From positions 124,001-188,000 of the forward strand of contig CAIJVD010000023.1 in the NCBI GenBank assembly GCA_903824045.1: a stretch of DNA of 64,000 nt. The letters run 5' to 3'. This DNA is from an uncultured Chlorobiaceae bacterium (GTDB taxonomy: Bacteria > Bacteroidota > Chlorobiia > Chlorobiales > Chlorobiaceae). Within the stretch, counting starts at the first letter, position 1; every line of letters starts with the position of its first letter. Made by a program: the position numbers and the translations under genes. Below the pieces are notes generated by a model. It did no database searches, had not been told where the DNA came from, and saw only the letters and a program-made list of their open reading frames with translations. Below are positions 17,269 to 27,395 of the stretch, piece by piece.

Positions 17269-19497
17269 TTGACCGATTTTTTAAACGATCTCAACGAAGT
17301 ACAGCGTGAGGCTGTGAGCGCAACTGAAGGCCCTGTCATGGTGCTGGCCGGTGCCGGTTCCGGCAAGACCAGGGTGATTACCTACAGGATTGCCTATCTC
17401 ATCAGAAACAAGGGGGTCCCCCCCGGCAATATTCTGGCTCTGACATTCACCAACAAGGCGGCAGGTGAGATGCGCCACCGCATTGACACGCTTCTCCACC
17501 GGGGAAGCTCGACAGGACTTTGGGTCGGTACCTTCCACTCGGTTTTTGCCAGGCTGCTGCGCAGCTATATCCATCTGATCGGCTACGATCGCAACTTTTC
17601 GATTTTTGATAGCGACGACAGCAAGAGCCTCATTCGCCAGTCGATGACGGAGCTTGGCATCTCTCATGAGTCAGTGCCGGTCAATACCGTGCAGAGCTTA
17701 ATCAGCCGGGCGAAGAACAGCTTTGTTATGCCGGCAGAGTTCCAGCGGAGCGCCGGGGACTACAATCAGCAGAAGGCCGCACAGATATACGAGCTTTACA
17801 CCAGAAAGCTCAGGGAGAACAATGCGCTCGATTTCGACGATCTGCTTATCAAGCCGCTCGAGCTTTTCAACGAGCATCCGGCGGTGCTCCAGGAGCTGCA
17901 GAACCTCTTCCGCTACATCATGATCGACGAGTACCAGGATACCAACAAGGTACAGTATCTCGTGGCCAAGATGCTCGGTGCCGCCCATCGCAACATTTTT
18001 GTCGTCGGTGACGATGCCCAGTCGATCTACTCCTGGCGCGGCGCCGACATCTCCAACATTCTGAATTTTCAGGATGACTATAAGGAGTCACAGACCTTCA
18101 AGCTTGTCGAGAACTACCGGAGCACCGGCAATATTCTCAAGGCTGCCAACAGTGTTATTCTGCGCAATGAGCGCCAGATCAAAAAAGAGCTTGTGTCGCA
18201 CAGGAGTGCCGGGGAACCTCTGACGCTGATTGAGGCCGTCAACGAGCGTCACGAGGCCGAAAAGGCAGGCGACTACATCCGCTCGATGCGCATGCGGGAT
18301 GGCTATGAATACAGGAGTTTTGCGATCTTCTACCGTACCAACGCCCAATCGAGGGTGATTGAGGATGTGATGCGCCAGAACCGGATCCCCTACAGGATTT
18401 TCGGCAGCGTCTCCTTCTACAAGCGGCGCGAAATCAAGGACGCGGTTGCCTATCTTCGTTTTATCATCAACGAGCGTGACAGCGAATCGCTCCTGAGGAT
18501 CATCAATTTTCCTCCACGCAAAATCGGTGATGTCAGCATCGGCAAGCTCAAGGATTTTGCCGAAGTCGAGGGCATCTCTCTCTATGACGCCATCCGGCGT
18601 GCCGAAGAGGGCGGTTTTCAGACGAGACTGGTCACGGCGCTCAACGCCTTCTCCAGCGTTATCGAAACGCTTCGGGAAGTTGCCTCCGCCGGCACAGTGT
18701 ACGATGTCCTTTCAGAGCTCTTCACCCTGACATCTATCCTTGTGCTGCTTCAGGCAGAAAACACTCCGGAATCGCTTGCCCGCCACGAGAATCTCCAGGA
18801 GCTGCTCTCGATGGCAAGGGATTTTTCTGACCATAACCCCGAGGCTGGCTCTCTGGGTGATTTTCTCGAGAATATATCTCTGGCGTCTGACTATGAGGAG
18901 ACCCAGGACAGCGACAACTATGTCTCTCTGATGACGGTGCATGCTGCCAAGGGACTCGAGTTTCCGGTTGTCTTTATCACCGGTCTCGAGGAGAGGCTCT
19001 TTCCGCTCAACACCTATGAGCCCGAGGAACTCGAGGAGGAGCGCAGGCTCTTTTATGTTGCGATGACCAGAGCCCAGGAGAAGATTTTCCTCTCATGGGC
19101 TCAGAGCCGTTACCACTACGGGCAGGCGCAATACTGCCTGAAATCGACCTTTATCAGCGAGATCGATCCGTCGATCGTCCGTACGGAAGGAGGCAGCCTC
19201 CTCTCTGAGCGATCGGCACAGCAGAAGCCACAGCCTCAATCGGCTCAATCTTCCTTTTCGAGAGGCTACCCGTCGAAAATACCGGCCCGTCCTTTGCAGC
19301 CGGGCCCCTCCTTCGCAGCGCCAAAGCCTGCCCGTTCAGGACTCAGAGAGGGAACAAAGGTGCATCATGCAGTTTTCGGACCCGGAACCGTCATCGATGT
19401 CCAGGGAACGGGTGCCAAAGAGAAGGCAAGGATCAGTTTCCGCAGCGCCGGGGAGAAGACGTTGATGGTGCAGTATGCCAATCTCAAAATCCAATAG
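17269..19497 (+). CDS. UvrD/PcrA/Rep-type 3'-5' DNA helicase
   Basis: A 742-residue SF1A helicase. Motif Q is LNEVQREAV and Walker A is AGAGSGKTR, near residues 25-33. The other motifs are LALTFTNKAAGEM (Ia), IDEYQDTN (II), GDDAQSIYSWRGAD (III), LVENYRST (IV), VSLMTVHAAKGLEFPVVFI (V) and RRLFYVAMTRA (VI). The C-terminal part has a linker and a small Tudor-like domain (REGTKVHHAVFGPGTVIDVQ), as in PcrA, where it contacts RNA polymerase. It acts in nucleotide-excision repair and replication-fork maintenance. The start is TTG, preceded by AAGGG; no in-frame ATG is close by. Confidence 0.93.
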   Translation: MTDFLNDLNEVQREAVSATEGPVMVLAGAGSGKTRVITYRIAYLIRNKGVPPGNILALTFTNKAAGEMRHRIDTLLHRGSSTGLWVGTFHSVFARLLRSYIHLIGYDRNFSIFDSDDSKSLIRQSMTELGISHESVPVNTVQSLISRAKNSFVMPAEFQRSAGDYNQQKAAQIYELYTRKLRENNALDFDDLLIKPLELFNEHPAVLQELQNLFRYIMIDEYQDTNKVQYLVAKMLGAAHRNIFVVGDDAQSIYSWRGADISNILNFQDDYKESQTFKLVENYRSTGNILKAANSVILRNERQIKKELVSHRSAGEPLTLIEAVNERHEAEKAGDYIRSMRMRDGYEYRSFAIFYRTNAQSRVIEDVMRQNRIPYRIFGSVSFYKRREIKDAVAYLRFIINERDSESLLRIINFPPRKIGDVSIGKLKDFAEVEGISLYDAIRRAEEGGFQTRLVTALNAFSSVIETLREVASAGTVYDVLSELFTLTSILVLLQAENTPESLARHENLQELLSMARDFSDHNPEAGSLGDFLENISLASDYEETQDSDNYVSLMTVHAAKGLEFPVVFITGLEERLFPLNTYEPEELEEERRLFYVAMTRAQEKIFLSWAQSRYHYGQAQYCLKSTFISEIDPSIVRTEGGSLLSERSAQQKPQPQSAQSSFSRGYPSKIPARPLQPGPSFAAPKPARSGLREGTKVHHAVFGPGTVIDVQGTGAKEKARISFRSAGEKTLMVQYANLKIQ

Positions 19498-19544
19498 CAT
19501 AACGTGATGGTTCAGTCACCTCACCCCCTAAATCAGTCAGCAGC

Positions 19545-20579
19545 ATGAGGATTCTCTTTGGTGTTCAGGGTACGGGGAACGGCCATATCAGCCGAAGCCG
19601 CGAGCTTGCCCGAAAGCTCAAGTCAGACGGTCATGATCTCCAGGTCATCATCAGCGGCAGAAAGGAGGAGGAGCTTAAGGAGATTGAGATTTTCGCTCCC
19701 TACAGGGTAATGAAGGGGCTTACGCTGATTACCTACAAGGGAAAGCTGAACTATGTCGATACGATGTTCCAGCTCGACCCTGTCCGTCTGATGGCCGATG
19801 TTCTGAGCCTCGATACAGCTGGCATCGACCTGATTATTACGGATTTTGACCCAATAACCTCGATGGCCGCCAGAATTCGCAACATCCCCTCGGTGGGATT
19901 CGGCCACCAGTATGCCTTCCCCTATCATATTCCGATTGCCAAAGGCAATGTGTTCGAAAAATTCACACTCATGAACTTTGCCCCGGCCCGATACAATGCG
20001 GGGCTTCACTGGCACCATTTCAACCAGCCGATCTTTCCTCCGGTCATTCCCTCGAGCCTCTATGAAGAGAGCGGACGGAGCCCCATCAAGGCAAAGATCC
20101 TTGTCTATCTCCCTTTTGAGGAGATAGAGGACGTTGAAGCCTTTTTGGCCCCTTTCGACGGCTATGAGTTTTACATCTACGGAAAGGTAACCGGTGATGG
20201 TGATGCAGGGCATCTGCACTTCAGGGGCTATTCACGGGAGGGATTCCTCGCCGATCTTCTTGAGAGTAACGGGGTTGTCTGCAATGCAGGTTTTGAGCTT
20301 CCTGGCGAGGCGCTGCATCTCGGCAAGAAGCTTCTGCTCAGGCCGCTCGACGGTCAAATCGAACAAGCCTCCAATGCGCTTGCCATGGAGCAGCTCGGCT
20401 ATGGCATGGCCATGCCCCGTCTCGATAGCGCCATTCTCACCGATTGGCTCCAGAGGCCATGCCGTGAGCCGTTGCGATATGCCAGAACGGTCGATTATAT
20501 TGCTGAGTGGATCAAGAGCGGCCGGTGGGAAGATCTTTCCAAATACTCCGCAGCTGCGTGGAGTGAAAACGGAGGATAA
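19545..20579 (+). CDS. Glycosyltransferase, MJ1255/GT28-like family
   Basis: A 344-residue GT-B-fold protein related to the MJ1255/VC2487 family. It has an N-terminal GVQGTGNGHISRSRELA, where GxGH is typical of MurG-like enzymes, and a C-terminal sugar-nucleotide region with CNAGFELPGEALHLGKKLL. Substrate unknown; a soluble or peripheral-membrane sugar transferase is likely. It starts 48 bp after the helicase stop and is followed 7 bp later by the nitroreductase gene. Confidence 0.75.
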   Translation: MRILFGVQGTGNGHISRSRELARKLKSDGHDLQVIISGRKEEELKEIEIFAPYRVMKGLTLITYKGKLNYVDTMFQLDPVRLMADVLSLDTAGIDLIITDFDPITSMAARIRNIPSVGFGHQYAFPYHIPIAKGNVFEKFTLMNFAPARYNAGLHWHHFNQPIFPPVIPSSLYEESGRSPIKAKILVYLPFEEIEDVEAFLAPFDGYEFYIYGKVTGDGDAGHLHFRGYSREGFLADLLESNGVVCNAGFELPGEALHLGKKLLLRPLDGQIEQASNALAMEQLGYGMAMPRLDSAILTDWLQRPCREPLRYARTVDYIAEWIKSGRWEDLSKYSAAAWSENGG

Positions 20580-20586
20580 TGCCATA

Positions 20587-21165
20587 ATGCTTTTCAGGGA
20601 TCTTGTTACCAAATGCCGGAGCTGCCGCCGCTTTGACGGGAGCCATCAGCTCGAAGGAGCCCTTCTTCGCGATCTTGTGGAGCTTGCCAGCTTTGCCCCC
20701 TCCGCAAAAAACCTCCAGCCCCTGAAATATATCGCCCTTTCCGATCCTGTTTCGGTTGCGGCGCTTTTTCCACTGCTTTCATGGGCCGGATATCTTGCCG
20801 ACTGGCCGGGCCCTCGCGAAGACGAGCGCCCGACGGCCTTTCTTGTCATGCTTGGTGACAGCCGCATAAGCCGGGATTTCGGCTGCGACAGTGGTATTGC
20901 CGCCCAGACCATCATGCTTGGGGCGACCTATGCCGGTCTTGGTGGATGCATGATCACCGCCATTGACCGCAAGAAAGCCAGAGCAGAGCTCAGGATTCCC
21001 GAGCATTTTGAAATTCTCATGGTCATCGCTCTCGGCCTGCCACGCGAGACGGTGGTTATCGACAGGATGGCCGGAGAGGATTCGGTTCGTTACTACCGCG
21101 ACCTTCACGCTATCCACCACGTCCCCAAAAGAACGGTGGACGAGATCCTTCTGGATTTCAACTGA
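20587..21165 (+). CDS. Nitroreductase family FMN protein
   Basis: About 192 residues of the nitroreductase fold. The N-terminus has the typical CRSCRRFD and FAPSAKNLQPLKYI, where the family usually has R-x-R and an FMN-contacting SxxN-Q-P motif. The middle has AAQTIMLGATYAGLGGCMITAI and the C-terminus MVIALGLP. It likely uses NAD(P)H to reduce an unknown acceptor. The chosen ATG at 20587 is 7 nt after the glycosyltransferase stop; the frame is open much further upstream but overlaps that gene. Confidence 0.87.
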   Translation: MLFRDLVTKCRSCRRFDGSHQLEGALLRDLVELASFAPSAKNLQPLKYIALSDPVSVAALFPLLSWAGYLADWPGPREDERPTAFLVMLGDSRISRDFGCDSGIAAQTIMLGATYAGLGGCMITAIDRKKARAELRIPEHFEILMVIALGLPRETVVIDRMAGEDSVRYYRDLHAIHHVPKRTVDEILLDFN

Positions 21166-21174
21166 AGTGCGCTG

Positions 21175-21759
21175 ATGATTGCCCTCGATCAACTGCTGAG
21201 AGCCTACCGCCAGGGCTTTTTTCCGATGTCAGACCCCGAAGACGGCAAGGTCTACTGGTGCCAGCCACACAACAGGGCGGTCATCTCCCTTGCTGCCTAC
21301 AAGCCATCCAGGGACGTTGCGCGCCTTCTGAGGAAAAAAGAGTTTATCGTGACGATTGACCGGGTTTTCGAAGAGGTGATCAGAGGGTGTGCGGCTCCGC
21401 GCAAAGATGATGATAAAACCTGGATTTCCGAAGAGATCATCGAGGCATACTGCACCCTGCAACGCCATGGAGTGGCTCACAGCTTTGAGTGCTGGCAGGG
21501 TGGCGAGCTGGCCGGGGGGCTCTACGGTTTGGCTATGGGCGGCGCTTTTTTCGGCGAGTCGATGTTTTCGCGGCGCTCCTACGCTTCGCAAATTGCCTTC
21601 GACCGTCTCGTGCACCATCTCCGCCTGAAGGGATATCTGCTGCTTGACGCTCAAATCATGAATCCCCACCTCGCCAAACTTGGTGCAGTGGAGATCAGCC
21701 ATGAGGAGTATATGCTGGAACTTGAGCAAGCCCTCCGGAAAAAAGCTGTTTTCAACTGA
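21175..21759 (+). CDS. aat: Leucyl/phenylalanyl-tRNA-protein transferase
   Basis: Cytosolic enzyme of the N-degron pathway that transfers Leu or Phe from tRNA to N-terminal Lys or Arg of proteins, marking them for ClpS/ClpAP. The 194 residues have the family start LLRAYRQGFFPM, then YWCQPHNRAVI, CWQGGELAGGLYGLAMGGAFFGESMFS and LLDAQIMNPHLAKLGA. Size is slightly below E. coli Aat (234), mainly through a short N-terminus. It follows the nitroreductase by 9 bp and converges with the kinase gene, 3 bp apart. Confidence 0.93.
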   Translation: MIALDQLLRAYRQGFFPMSDPEDGKVYWCQPHNRAVISLAAYKPSRDVARLLRKKEFIVTIDRVFEEVIRGCAAPRKDDDKTWISEEIIEAYCTLQRHGVAHSFECWQGGELAGGLYGLAMGGAFFGESMFSRRSYASQIAFDRLVHHLRLKGYLLLDAQIMNPHLAKLGAVEISHEEYMLELEQALRKKAVFN

Positions 21760-21762
21760 CTC

Positions 21763-24573
21763 TCAGTCGTTTCCCCCAAGTAATTCCTGAACCATAGTCG
21801 TCAGCGTCCTGATTCGGAAGGGTTTCTGAAGGATGTTGATTTGTTCATTCCGGGTCTGGTTTCCGCTCATTGCGTCGGAAGTGTAGCCGGACATAAAAAG
21901 CGTTTTCAGTTCGGGGTTGGTGGCTGTGAGCAGTGCGGAGAGCTCGTTTCCGTTCATTTCAGGCATGACGACGTCCGTCAGGAGCAGGTTGATGCTTCCG
22001 CTGTGCTCTTCTGCCAGGGCTACGGCTTTTGACGGAGAGTCGGCCTGAATGACCCTGTAGCCGGAATCCTTGAGCATGATCTTGCACACATTAAGGATCG
22101 CGGGGTCATCATCGACAACGAGAATTGTTTTGCCGTTTGTATTGATTGCCGGAACGGAGGCCGAATCCCTCTCTTGATGGCGCTTTTGATTGAAGCGGGG
22201 AAGATAGATTTTGAAGGATGTGCCCCGGTTGAGCAAGCTTTCGCAGTCGATATAGCCTTCATTTTGCTTGACGATACCGTAGACCATTGCGAGCCCGAGA
22301 CCGGTTCCTTTTCCCGATTTCTTGGTTGTAAAAAATGGCTCGAAAATATGGGGCAGATGCATTTCGTCGATCCCGCTCCCATTGTCGCTGACAGAGAGCA
22401 TCAGATAGTCATCCGGCGCGCCGCTTCCCGGGTGGCGATCGGCAAAATTTTTGTCCTGATCGAATGGGATACTGCGGGTCTCCAGGGTGATGGTGCCCTG
22501 ACTGGCTATGGCATCACGTGAATTGATGCAGAGGTTGACGAGGATCTGGTCGATCTGCGTAGGGTCAACCCTAACCAGAGAGGCGTGGCTTGCGGGCTTC
22601 CAGATTATGGAGATGGCTTCACCGATAACTCTTCTCAGCATTGGCAGGATCTCTTCGACAAGAGTGTTCAGTTCAAGGACTTTAGGGATAACCGTCTGCT
22701 TTCGGGCAAAAGCAAGAAGCTGGCGGGTCAGATCGGCGGAGCGCGAGGCGGCCTTGTGGATCGCCTCGAGGTCGGTACGCTGGGGATTCCCCTCGCTGAT
22801 CTGATTCATGATAATCTCTGTATGGCCGATAATGACCGCCAGCATGTTGTTGAAGTCGTGGGCGATGCCGCCGGCAAGCTGCCCTACAATCTCCATTTTC
22901 TGGGACTGGTTCAGGGCCTCCTGCATCTGAATCGTTGATTGCTCTGCCCGCTTTCGTGTGACAATGTCCCATGCTACCTGGGCAAGGGCCTCAACCCATT
23001 GCAGGTCATCGACATCGTAATCATGCAGCTTGTTGCCGACCCCGAGGATGGCGGTGACGGTGTTGCCGATGATGAGCGGGACAAGCAGTATTCGCTTGAT
23101 CACTACATGGTCTTCGGGCTGGTCATGACTTTTTTCCGGAGCATTGACGCTGTTGTTAAACAGGGCTTTTTTATCGCGTATGACATCATCCCAGAGCTGG
23201 GCTTTATAGAGTGACGGGTGTGGTGTCTTCTCTTTTGCGCTTTGGCCCCTCTGCTGCGGCATGCATGCGGATGTTATCTGCAGGAAGGAGGATGCTGGCC
23301 CGTCGCCGACGAAGTGGCAGAAGCCTATATTGCTCTCGGTCTGGCGCTCCGCTTCATTGAGTGTGGCCTCCAGCAGCTCATCTGTGGGTTGAGTCTCAGC
23401 AATCCTGACCAGGTTGAAGCGGAATGTTGAAAGATCCTCAAAGCGCTTTCGTTTGGTAATATCTTCGATAATGCAATAAATGAGCCCCCTGCCGGCAATT
23501 TCAATCAACTCGCCGGTTACGTTGACACTCCTGGTTATCCCGCTGGCCTTTCGGTGCTTGAGGGAGAAGCTCTTCTGGCCGGCAGATCTCCATGTTTCCA
23601 CTATCGGCCGCATCTCTTCGTCCGGAAGGGTGTTGATCTGGTTGAAGTGCATCTGCTGCAACACGTTGGGCGGCCATCCGTAAAAGGTTTCTGCGGCGTG
23701 ATTTGCGTCGACAATGTTGCCGGTTTCGGGATCGAGCAGCATTATTATGGCAGAGGAGTTTGCAAAGAGCAGCCGGAACCGCTCTTCGCTTTCAGCCAGC
23801 TCCTTTTCAGCCTGTTTCCGCTCGGTGATGTCAATGCCGAAGCCGATCATAAAGGGTTCTTCCGCAATCACAATCCTTCTGCCGGTCAGCAGGTACCATC
23901 GGAATTCAGGACCGCCATGAAGCAGCACCCGAACTGCCCCTGACTCCTCAACTCCTGTCGAGAGGATTTGCTCTATCGAGGCCTCTACCTTGGCCCTGTC
24001 ATCAGGATGAATGGTTGTTATCGCCTCGATTGAGCTGCATTCACTCTCCAGGCAGCCACCGATCTCATCCCGCTGACAACTGTTCCAGTCGACATACATC
24101 CCGTGGCGGTTGACCATGTAAAAGGTGCCGGGAATAGAGCCGGTAAAGGCGTTGCCGAGCAGTCGAGCCTCTTCAAGAGAGTGTTCCCGGCGTTTCTGGC
24201 TTGTACTGTCCTGTGCGATTATCAGGAGATGGGTGATGTTTTTTTTAGCCGAACGAACAGGATAAGCAGTGTGCAAGAGTCGCTTTCCCGCCTGTTCGTC
24301 TTGCCAGCTCAGAGGTTTCCCGGTACGCATTATTGTATCGGCTTTTTGGCGTCGGAGTGCGGCCAGCGCATCGGGGAGAAGAGAGTAGAGGTCTATGCCG
24401 ATGCACTCCCCGGGAAGCTTGTTAAATCGGGATGAGAATGCTTTGTTGGATTCGATTATCGTCCCTTCCGGGGTCATGAGCGTGACTGGCTCCCGCATGG
24501 AATCGAACAGGCTTGAGAACGGGAGGCTGAGCGGCTGCTGATCAGGGCTTTCCAGTTGTGTGTTTTCCGTCAT
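21763..24573 (-). CDS. PAS/GAF hybrid sensor histidine kinase with receiver domain
   Basis: A 936-residue hybrid kinase. It has three PAS-like segments (about 20-130, 135-260, 265-385), a GAF domain (about 395-550), a HisKA-type dimerisation region with the phospho-acceptor His572 in [14 protein letters not shown], and a HATPase domain (about 670-800; [17 protein letters not shown]). A C-terminal receiver (about 815-935) carries Asp867 in [13 protein letters not shown]. No transmembrane segment is evident, so it senses an intracellular signal. No response-regulator gene with an output domain lies nearby, so it is an orphan. The ligand is unknown; the second and third PAS regions are followed by [11 protein letters not shown] and [10 protein letters not shown] linkers. 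Confidence 0.92.
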   Translation of the reverse strand: MTENTQLESPDQQPLSLPFSSLFDSMREPVTLMTPEGTIIESNKAFSSRFNKLPGECIGIDLYSLLPDALAALRRQKADTIMRTGKPLSWQDEQAGKRLLHTAYPVRSAKKNITHLLIIAQDSTSQKRREHSLEEARLLGNAFTGSIPGTFYMVNRHGMYVDWNSCQRDEIGGCLESECSSIEAITTIHPDDRAKVEASIEQILSTGVEESGAVRVLLHGGPEFRWYLLTGRRIVIAEEPFMIGFGIDITERKQAEKELAESEERFRLLFANSSAIIMLLDPETGNIVDANHAAETFYGWPPNVLQQMHFNQINTLPDEEMRPIVETWRSAGQKSFSLKHRKASGITRSVNVTGELIEIAGRGLIYCIIEDITKRKRFEDLSTFRFNLVRIAETQPTDELLEATLNEAERQTESNIGFCHFVGDGPASSFLQITSACMPQQRGQSAKEKTPHPSLYKAQLWDDVIRDKKALFNNSVNAPEKSHDQPEDHVVIKRILLVPLIIGNTVTAILGVGNKLHDYDVDDLQWVEALAQVAWDIVTRKRAEQSTIQMQEALNQSQKMEIVGQLAGGIAHDFNNMLAVIIGHTEIIMNQISEGNPQRTDLEAIHKAASRSADLTRQLLAFARKQTVIPKVLELNTLVEEILPMLRRVIGEAISIIWKPASHASLVRVDPTQIDQILVNLCINSRDAIASQGTITLETRSIPFDQDKNFADRHPGSGAPDDYLMLSVSDNGSGIDEMHLPHIFEPFFTTKKSGKGTGLGLAMVYGIVKQNEGYIDCESLLNRGTSFKIYLPRFNQKRHQERDSASVPAINTNGKTILVVDDDPAILNVCKIMLKDSGYRVIQADSPSKAVALAEEHSGSINLLLTDVVMPEMNGNELSALLTATNPELKTLFMSGYTSDAMSGNQTRNEQINILQKPFRIRTLTTMVQELLGGND

Positions 24574-24625
24574 GATCGCTTCTTTAGCCCATTGGGGGCT
24601 GGGTTACTGTTCCAGTATGGCGTAA

Positions 24626-24674
24626 CCCCCGTTCACAACGGCTGCATCATGCATCAGCCCGCTCTGAACGGGGG
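24626..24674. repeat. Inverted repeat upstream of the arsA-like gene
   Basis: CCCCCGTTCA (24626-24635) and TGAACGGGGG (24665-24674) are perfect 10-bp arms. The 29-nt loop contains the smaller palindromic stretch TGCATCATGCA. No U-run follows on either strand. It could be a structured leader, an operator or an old repeat. The remaining parts of the 400-bp gap (24574-24973) show no gene. A second weak stem, CCTCTC with GAGAGG, is seen near 24755-24780. Confidence 0.5.
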
Positions 24675-24973
24675 ACTCGGGCGCGTAAAAATTGTTTATT
24701 TCCAATGTAATATAGTGATTAATTTGATTCCAGCTTAATCGTGTCGCTTGCTCCTCTCTTCATCGGGCAGGGGAGAGGGGCGGTGCCGGCAAGAGTTCCT
24801 AAAAAAGAGATTTATTATTCAATAGGGTGAGATTGTCATTCTCTGGTTATCTTCTCTCTTCAGTGATGCTGTCGTCGTGTGAGCGGCGCTTGCCTGACAG
24901 CTTTTTCCGGCTCTTCCATTCAGCCAGGAGAGTGGCCTGACAGGCTTATCGATACTTTAACAGGGGATATTAT

Positions 24974-26275
24974 ATGTTGTCGAGGGATTTAGCGGAAAGT
25001 CAGTCGAAGCCAAGAGTTATCATCTATTCCGGAAAGGGGGGAACGGGAAAAACCACGATCTCCTCATCGACGGCCGTCGCACTTGCCAGGCAGAACAAGA
25101 AGGTTCTGATCATGTCGTCCGACCCCGCCCATTCGCTTTCTGACGTCTTCAATACCAAAATAAGCCGCAACGATCCGCAGAAGATCGAGGATAATCTTTA
25201 CGGACTCGAGGTTGATACGATCTACGAGCTCAAGAAGAATATGTCCGGGTTTCAGAAGTTTGTCTCCTCATCCTACAAAAGCAAGGGCATAGAGAGCGGT
25301 ATGGCTGCCGAGCTGACCACACAGCCCGGCCTTGACGAGATTTTTGCACTCAGCCGCTTGCTTGATGAAGCTCAGTCGGGCAAATGGGATGCGGTCGTGC
25401 TCGACACCTCCCCGACCGGCAATACGCTCCGCCTGCTTGCCTATCCGGAGATCATTATCGGCGGCAACATGGGCAAGCAGTTTTTCAAGCTCTACAAGAG
25501 CATGTCATCGCTTGCCCGCCCGCTCAGCGGCAACTCCATTCCCGATGACGAGTTTTTCAACGAAGTCAATGTTCTGCTCAAGCAGATGGAGGATATCAAC
25601 AAGTTTATCCTGAGCCCCGAGGTGACCTTCAGGCTGGTACTGAACCCTGAAAAGCTCTCCATTCTTGAAACCAAGCGGGCCTACACCTTTGTTCATCTCT
25701 ACGGGATCAACATTGACGGTATCGTGATCAACAAGATTCTTCCAACTACGAAAACCGTCGGCGAGTATTTCGAGTTCTGGGCCGATCTTCACAGCAAATA
25801 TCTGATGGAGATCGACAACTCTTTTTATCCGACACCGGTATTCCGCTGTCAGCTTCAGCGCACTGAGCCTATCGGTGCAGATGCGCTTTATGATATCAGT
25901 CGCCTGGTTTTTGGCGAGCAGATTCCCGACAAGATTTTTTATTCCGGAAAGAACTTCTGGATGGAGAGCAAGAAAAGCGCTCTGACAGAGGATCACAGGG
26001 AGATTCTCTGCATCAAGGTTCCTTTTCTCAAGGATGCCGAAGATGTTGGCGTGGAGCGGATGGGCACCGATATCGTGGTCACTGTGGACCGGGCCCAGAG
26101 GATCATCACGCTTCCAAGAGCGCTCTACAGTCTGGACATGGAGAAGTTTATCAGGGAGGATAACCTGCTGCGGGTTGTCTTCAAGGAGTGTGTTGTCGAG
26201 AAGGAGGCTTCAGAGTTGAACGTTAATAAAAATGTGCTCGACAAGCTCCGCTCGATGAGGCGATTGAAGATATAA
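24974..26275 (+). CDS. ArsA/Get3-like ATPase with C-terminal crystallin-like domain
   Basis: A 433-residue P-loop ATPase. The deviant Walker A is SGKGGTGKTT (residues 19-28), switch I is SSDPAHSLSDVF, and DTSPTGNTLRLL is the A-loop/switch II region. The C-terminal about 90 residues (CIKVPFLKDAEDVGVERMGTDIVVTV and RIITLPRAL) resemble the HSP20/alpha-crystallin-like domain attached to some bacterial ArsA homologs. Only one ATPase half is present, as in Get3. The classic CxC metal-binding pair of Get3 and the arsenite cysteines of ArsA are not evident, so arsenite efflux is unlikely. A role in handling hydrophobic or membrane proteins is inferred. The start has a good AGGGGAT site. Confidence 0.85.
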   Translation: MLSRDLAESQSKPRVIIYSGKGGTGKTTISSSTAVALARQNKKVLIMSSDPAHSLSDVFNTKISRNDPQKIEDNLYGLEVDTIYELKKNMSGFQKFVSSSYKSKGIESGMAAELTTQPGLDEIFALSRLLDEAQSGKWDAVVLDTSPTGNTLRLLAYPEIIIGGNMGKQFFKLYKSMSSLARPLSGNSIPDDEFFNEVNVLLKQMEDINKFILSPEVTFRLVLNPEKLSILETKRAYTFVHLYGINIDGIVINKILPTTKTVGEYFEFWADLHSKYLMEIDNSFYPTPVFRCQLQRTEPIGADALYDISRLVFGEQIPDKIFYSGKNFWMESKKSALTEDHREILCIKVPFLKDAEDVGVERMGTDIVVTVDRAQRIITLPRALYSLDMEKFIREDNLLRVVFKECVVEKEASELNVNKNVLDKLRSMRRLKI

Positions 26276-26415
26276 ACCCGCCTTTCATGGAGCCTGCCTG
26301 TAAAAATTACGGCCAAGAGTTTAGGTTTTCAAGGGAAACTTGTATCTTAAGTGTTTAAGATTTTGAATTAAAGGGAAATTATCCCCCAATCTTCGTTAAA
26401 GAATCAGCATATATC

Positions 26416-27282
26416 ATGTCCGAGAAAGCGCACTATGGATTATTGAAAGGGAAGAAAGGCATTATTTTCGGCCCGCTTGATGAGAGCAGCATCGGATGGC
26501 AGATCGCTGTGCATGCATACAACGAGGGCGCCCAGATCGCCATCTCGAATGTTGCGACAGCGTTGCGTTTCGGCAATATGGAGGAGCTTTCGGCACTATG
26601 CGGCAACGCTCCGATGATCGTTTGCGACGCCTCCAGGAACGAAGATGTTGATAACTGCTTCGTCGAGCTTAAGGAAAAGCTCGGTCAGGTAGATTTCATC
26701 GTTCACTCCATCGGAATGTCGCAGAATATCCGCAAGCAGCTTCCCTACGAGGACCTCAACTACGAGTGGTTCATCAAGACCCTCGACGTTTCAGGCCTTT
26801 CGCTGCACAGGATTGTCTCCTACGCACTGAAGAATGAAGCGATCAAGGACGGCGGCAGCATTCTTGCCCTCTCCTATATCGCCTCACAGAGGAATTACTG
26901 GACCTACTCCGATATGGGCGATGCCAAGTCACTGCTCGAATCGATTGTTCGCAGCTACGGACCGAGGCTTGCAAGACGTGCTATCCGCATCAACACCATA
27001 TCGCAGAGCCCTACCTATACAAAGGCCGGAAGCGGCATTCCCGGTTTCGAGAAGATGTATGAGTACAGCGACCTCATGTCCCCTCTTGGGAACGCATCCG
27101 CCGAGGAGTGTGCTGAATATTCGATGACCATGCTCAGCGACCTCACCCGCAAGGTGACCATGCAGAACCTTTTCCATGATGGCGGTTACAGTTCCATGGG
27201 GGCAACCATCCCCATGATCAAGCTTGCTCACGAGGTTCTCAATGACAAGGAACTTGCCGAACGAGTAGGCCTTAACGATTAG
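26416..27282 (+). CDS. fabI: Enoyl-[acyl-carrier-protein] reductase FabI
   Basis: NAD(P)H-dependent last step of fatty-acid elongation. The 288 residues have a Rossmann start GPLDESSIGWQIA (about 19-31), VCDAS for the adenine pocket and VHSIGMSQ. The catalytic YxxxxxxK pair is Tyr164 and Lys171 in WTYSDMGDAK. The substrate-loop/helix region and the C-terminal FHDGGYSSMG follow. The sequence differs from E. coli FabI in places (for example SYIASQRNYWTY), but the spacing is right. A 140-bp gap before it suggests its own promoter; a terminator follows. Confidence 0.88.
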   Translation: MSEKAHYGLLKGKKGIIFGPLDESSIGWQIAVHAYNEGAQIAISNVATALRFGNMEELSALCGNAPMIVCDASRNEDVDNCFVELKEKLGQVDFIVHSIGMSQNIRKQLPYEDLNYEWFIKTLDVSGLSLHRIVSYALKNEAIKDGGSILALSYIASQRNYWTYSDMGDAKSLLESIVRSYGPRLARRAIRINTISQSPTYTKAGSGIPGFEKMYEYSDLMSPLGNASAEECAEYSMTMLSDLTRKVTMQNLFHDGGYSSMGATIPMIKLAHEVLNDKELAERVGLND

Positions 27283-27354
27283 TTCACGCCCTCCAGGTGA
27301 GTACCCGGGGATAAGCTCGTAACAGGTACTCCGGTTTAATACAATACATTTCAG

Positions 27355-27395
27355 CCTGCTCCGGTCGGGTTTTGCCGGAAGCAGGTTTGTTTTGT
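27355..27395 (+). terminator. Probable terminator of fabI
   Basis: GCCTGCTCCGG (27355-27364) pairs with CCGGAAGCAGG (27375-27385) with one bulged base, followed by TTTGTTTTGTCTC. The remaining parts of the 330-bp fabI-icd gap (27283-27612) show no gene; it must also carry the icd promoter, which I cannot place. Confidence 0.7.

Noticed and set aside
20194-20586. Long 5' extension of the nitroreductase frame
   Set aside because: Overlaps the glycosyltransferase gene in another frame; the ATG at 20587 gives the normal family length.
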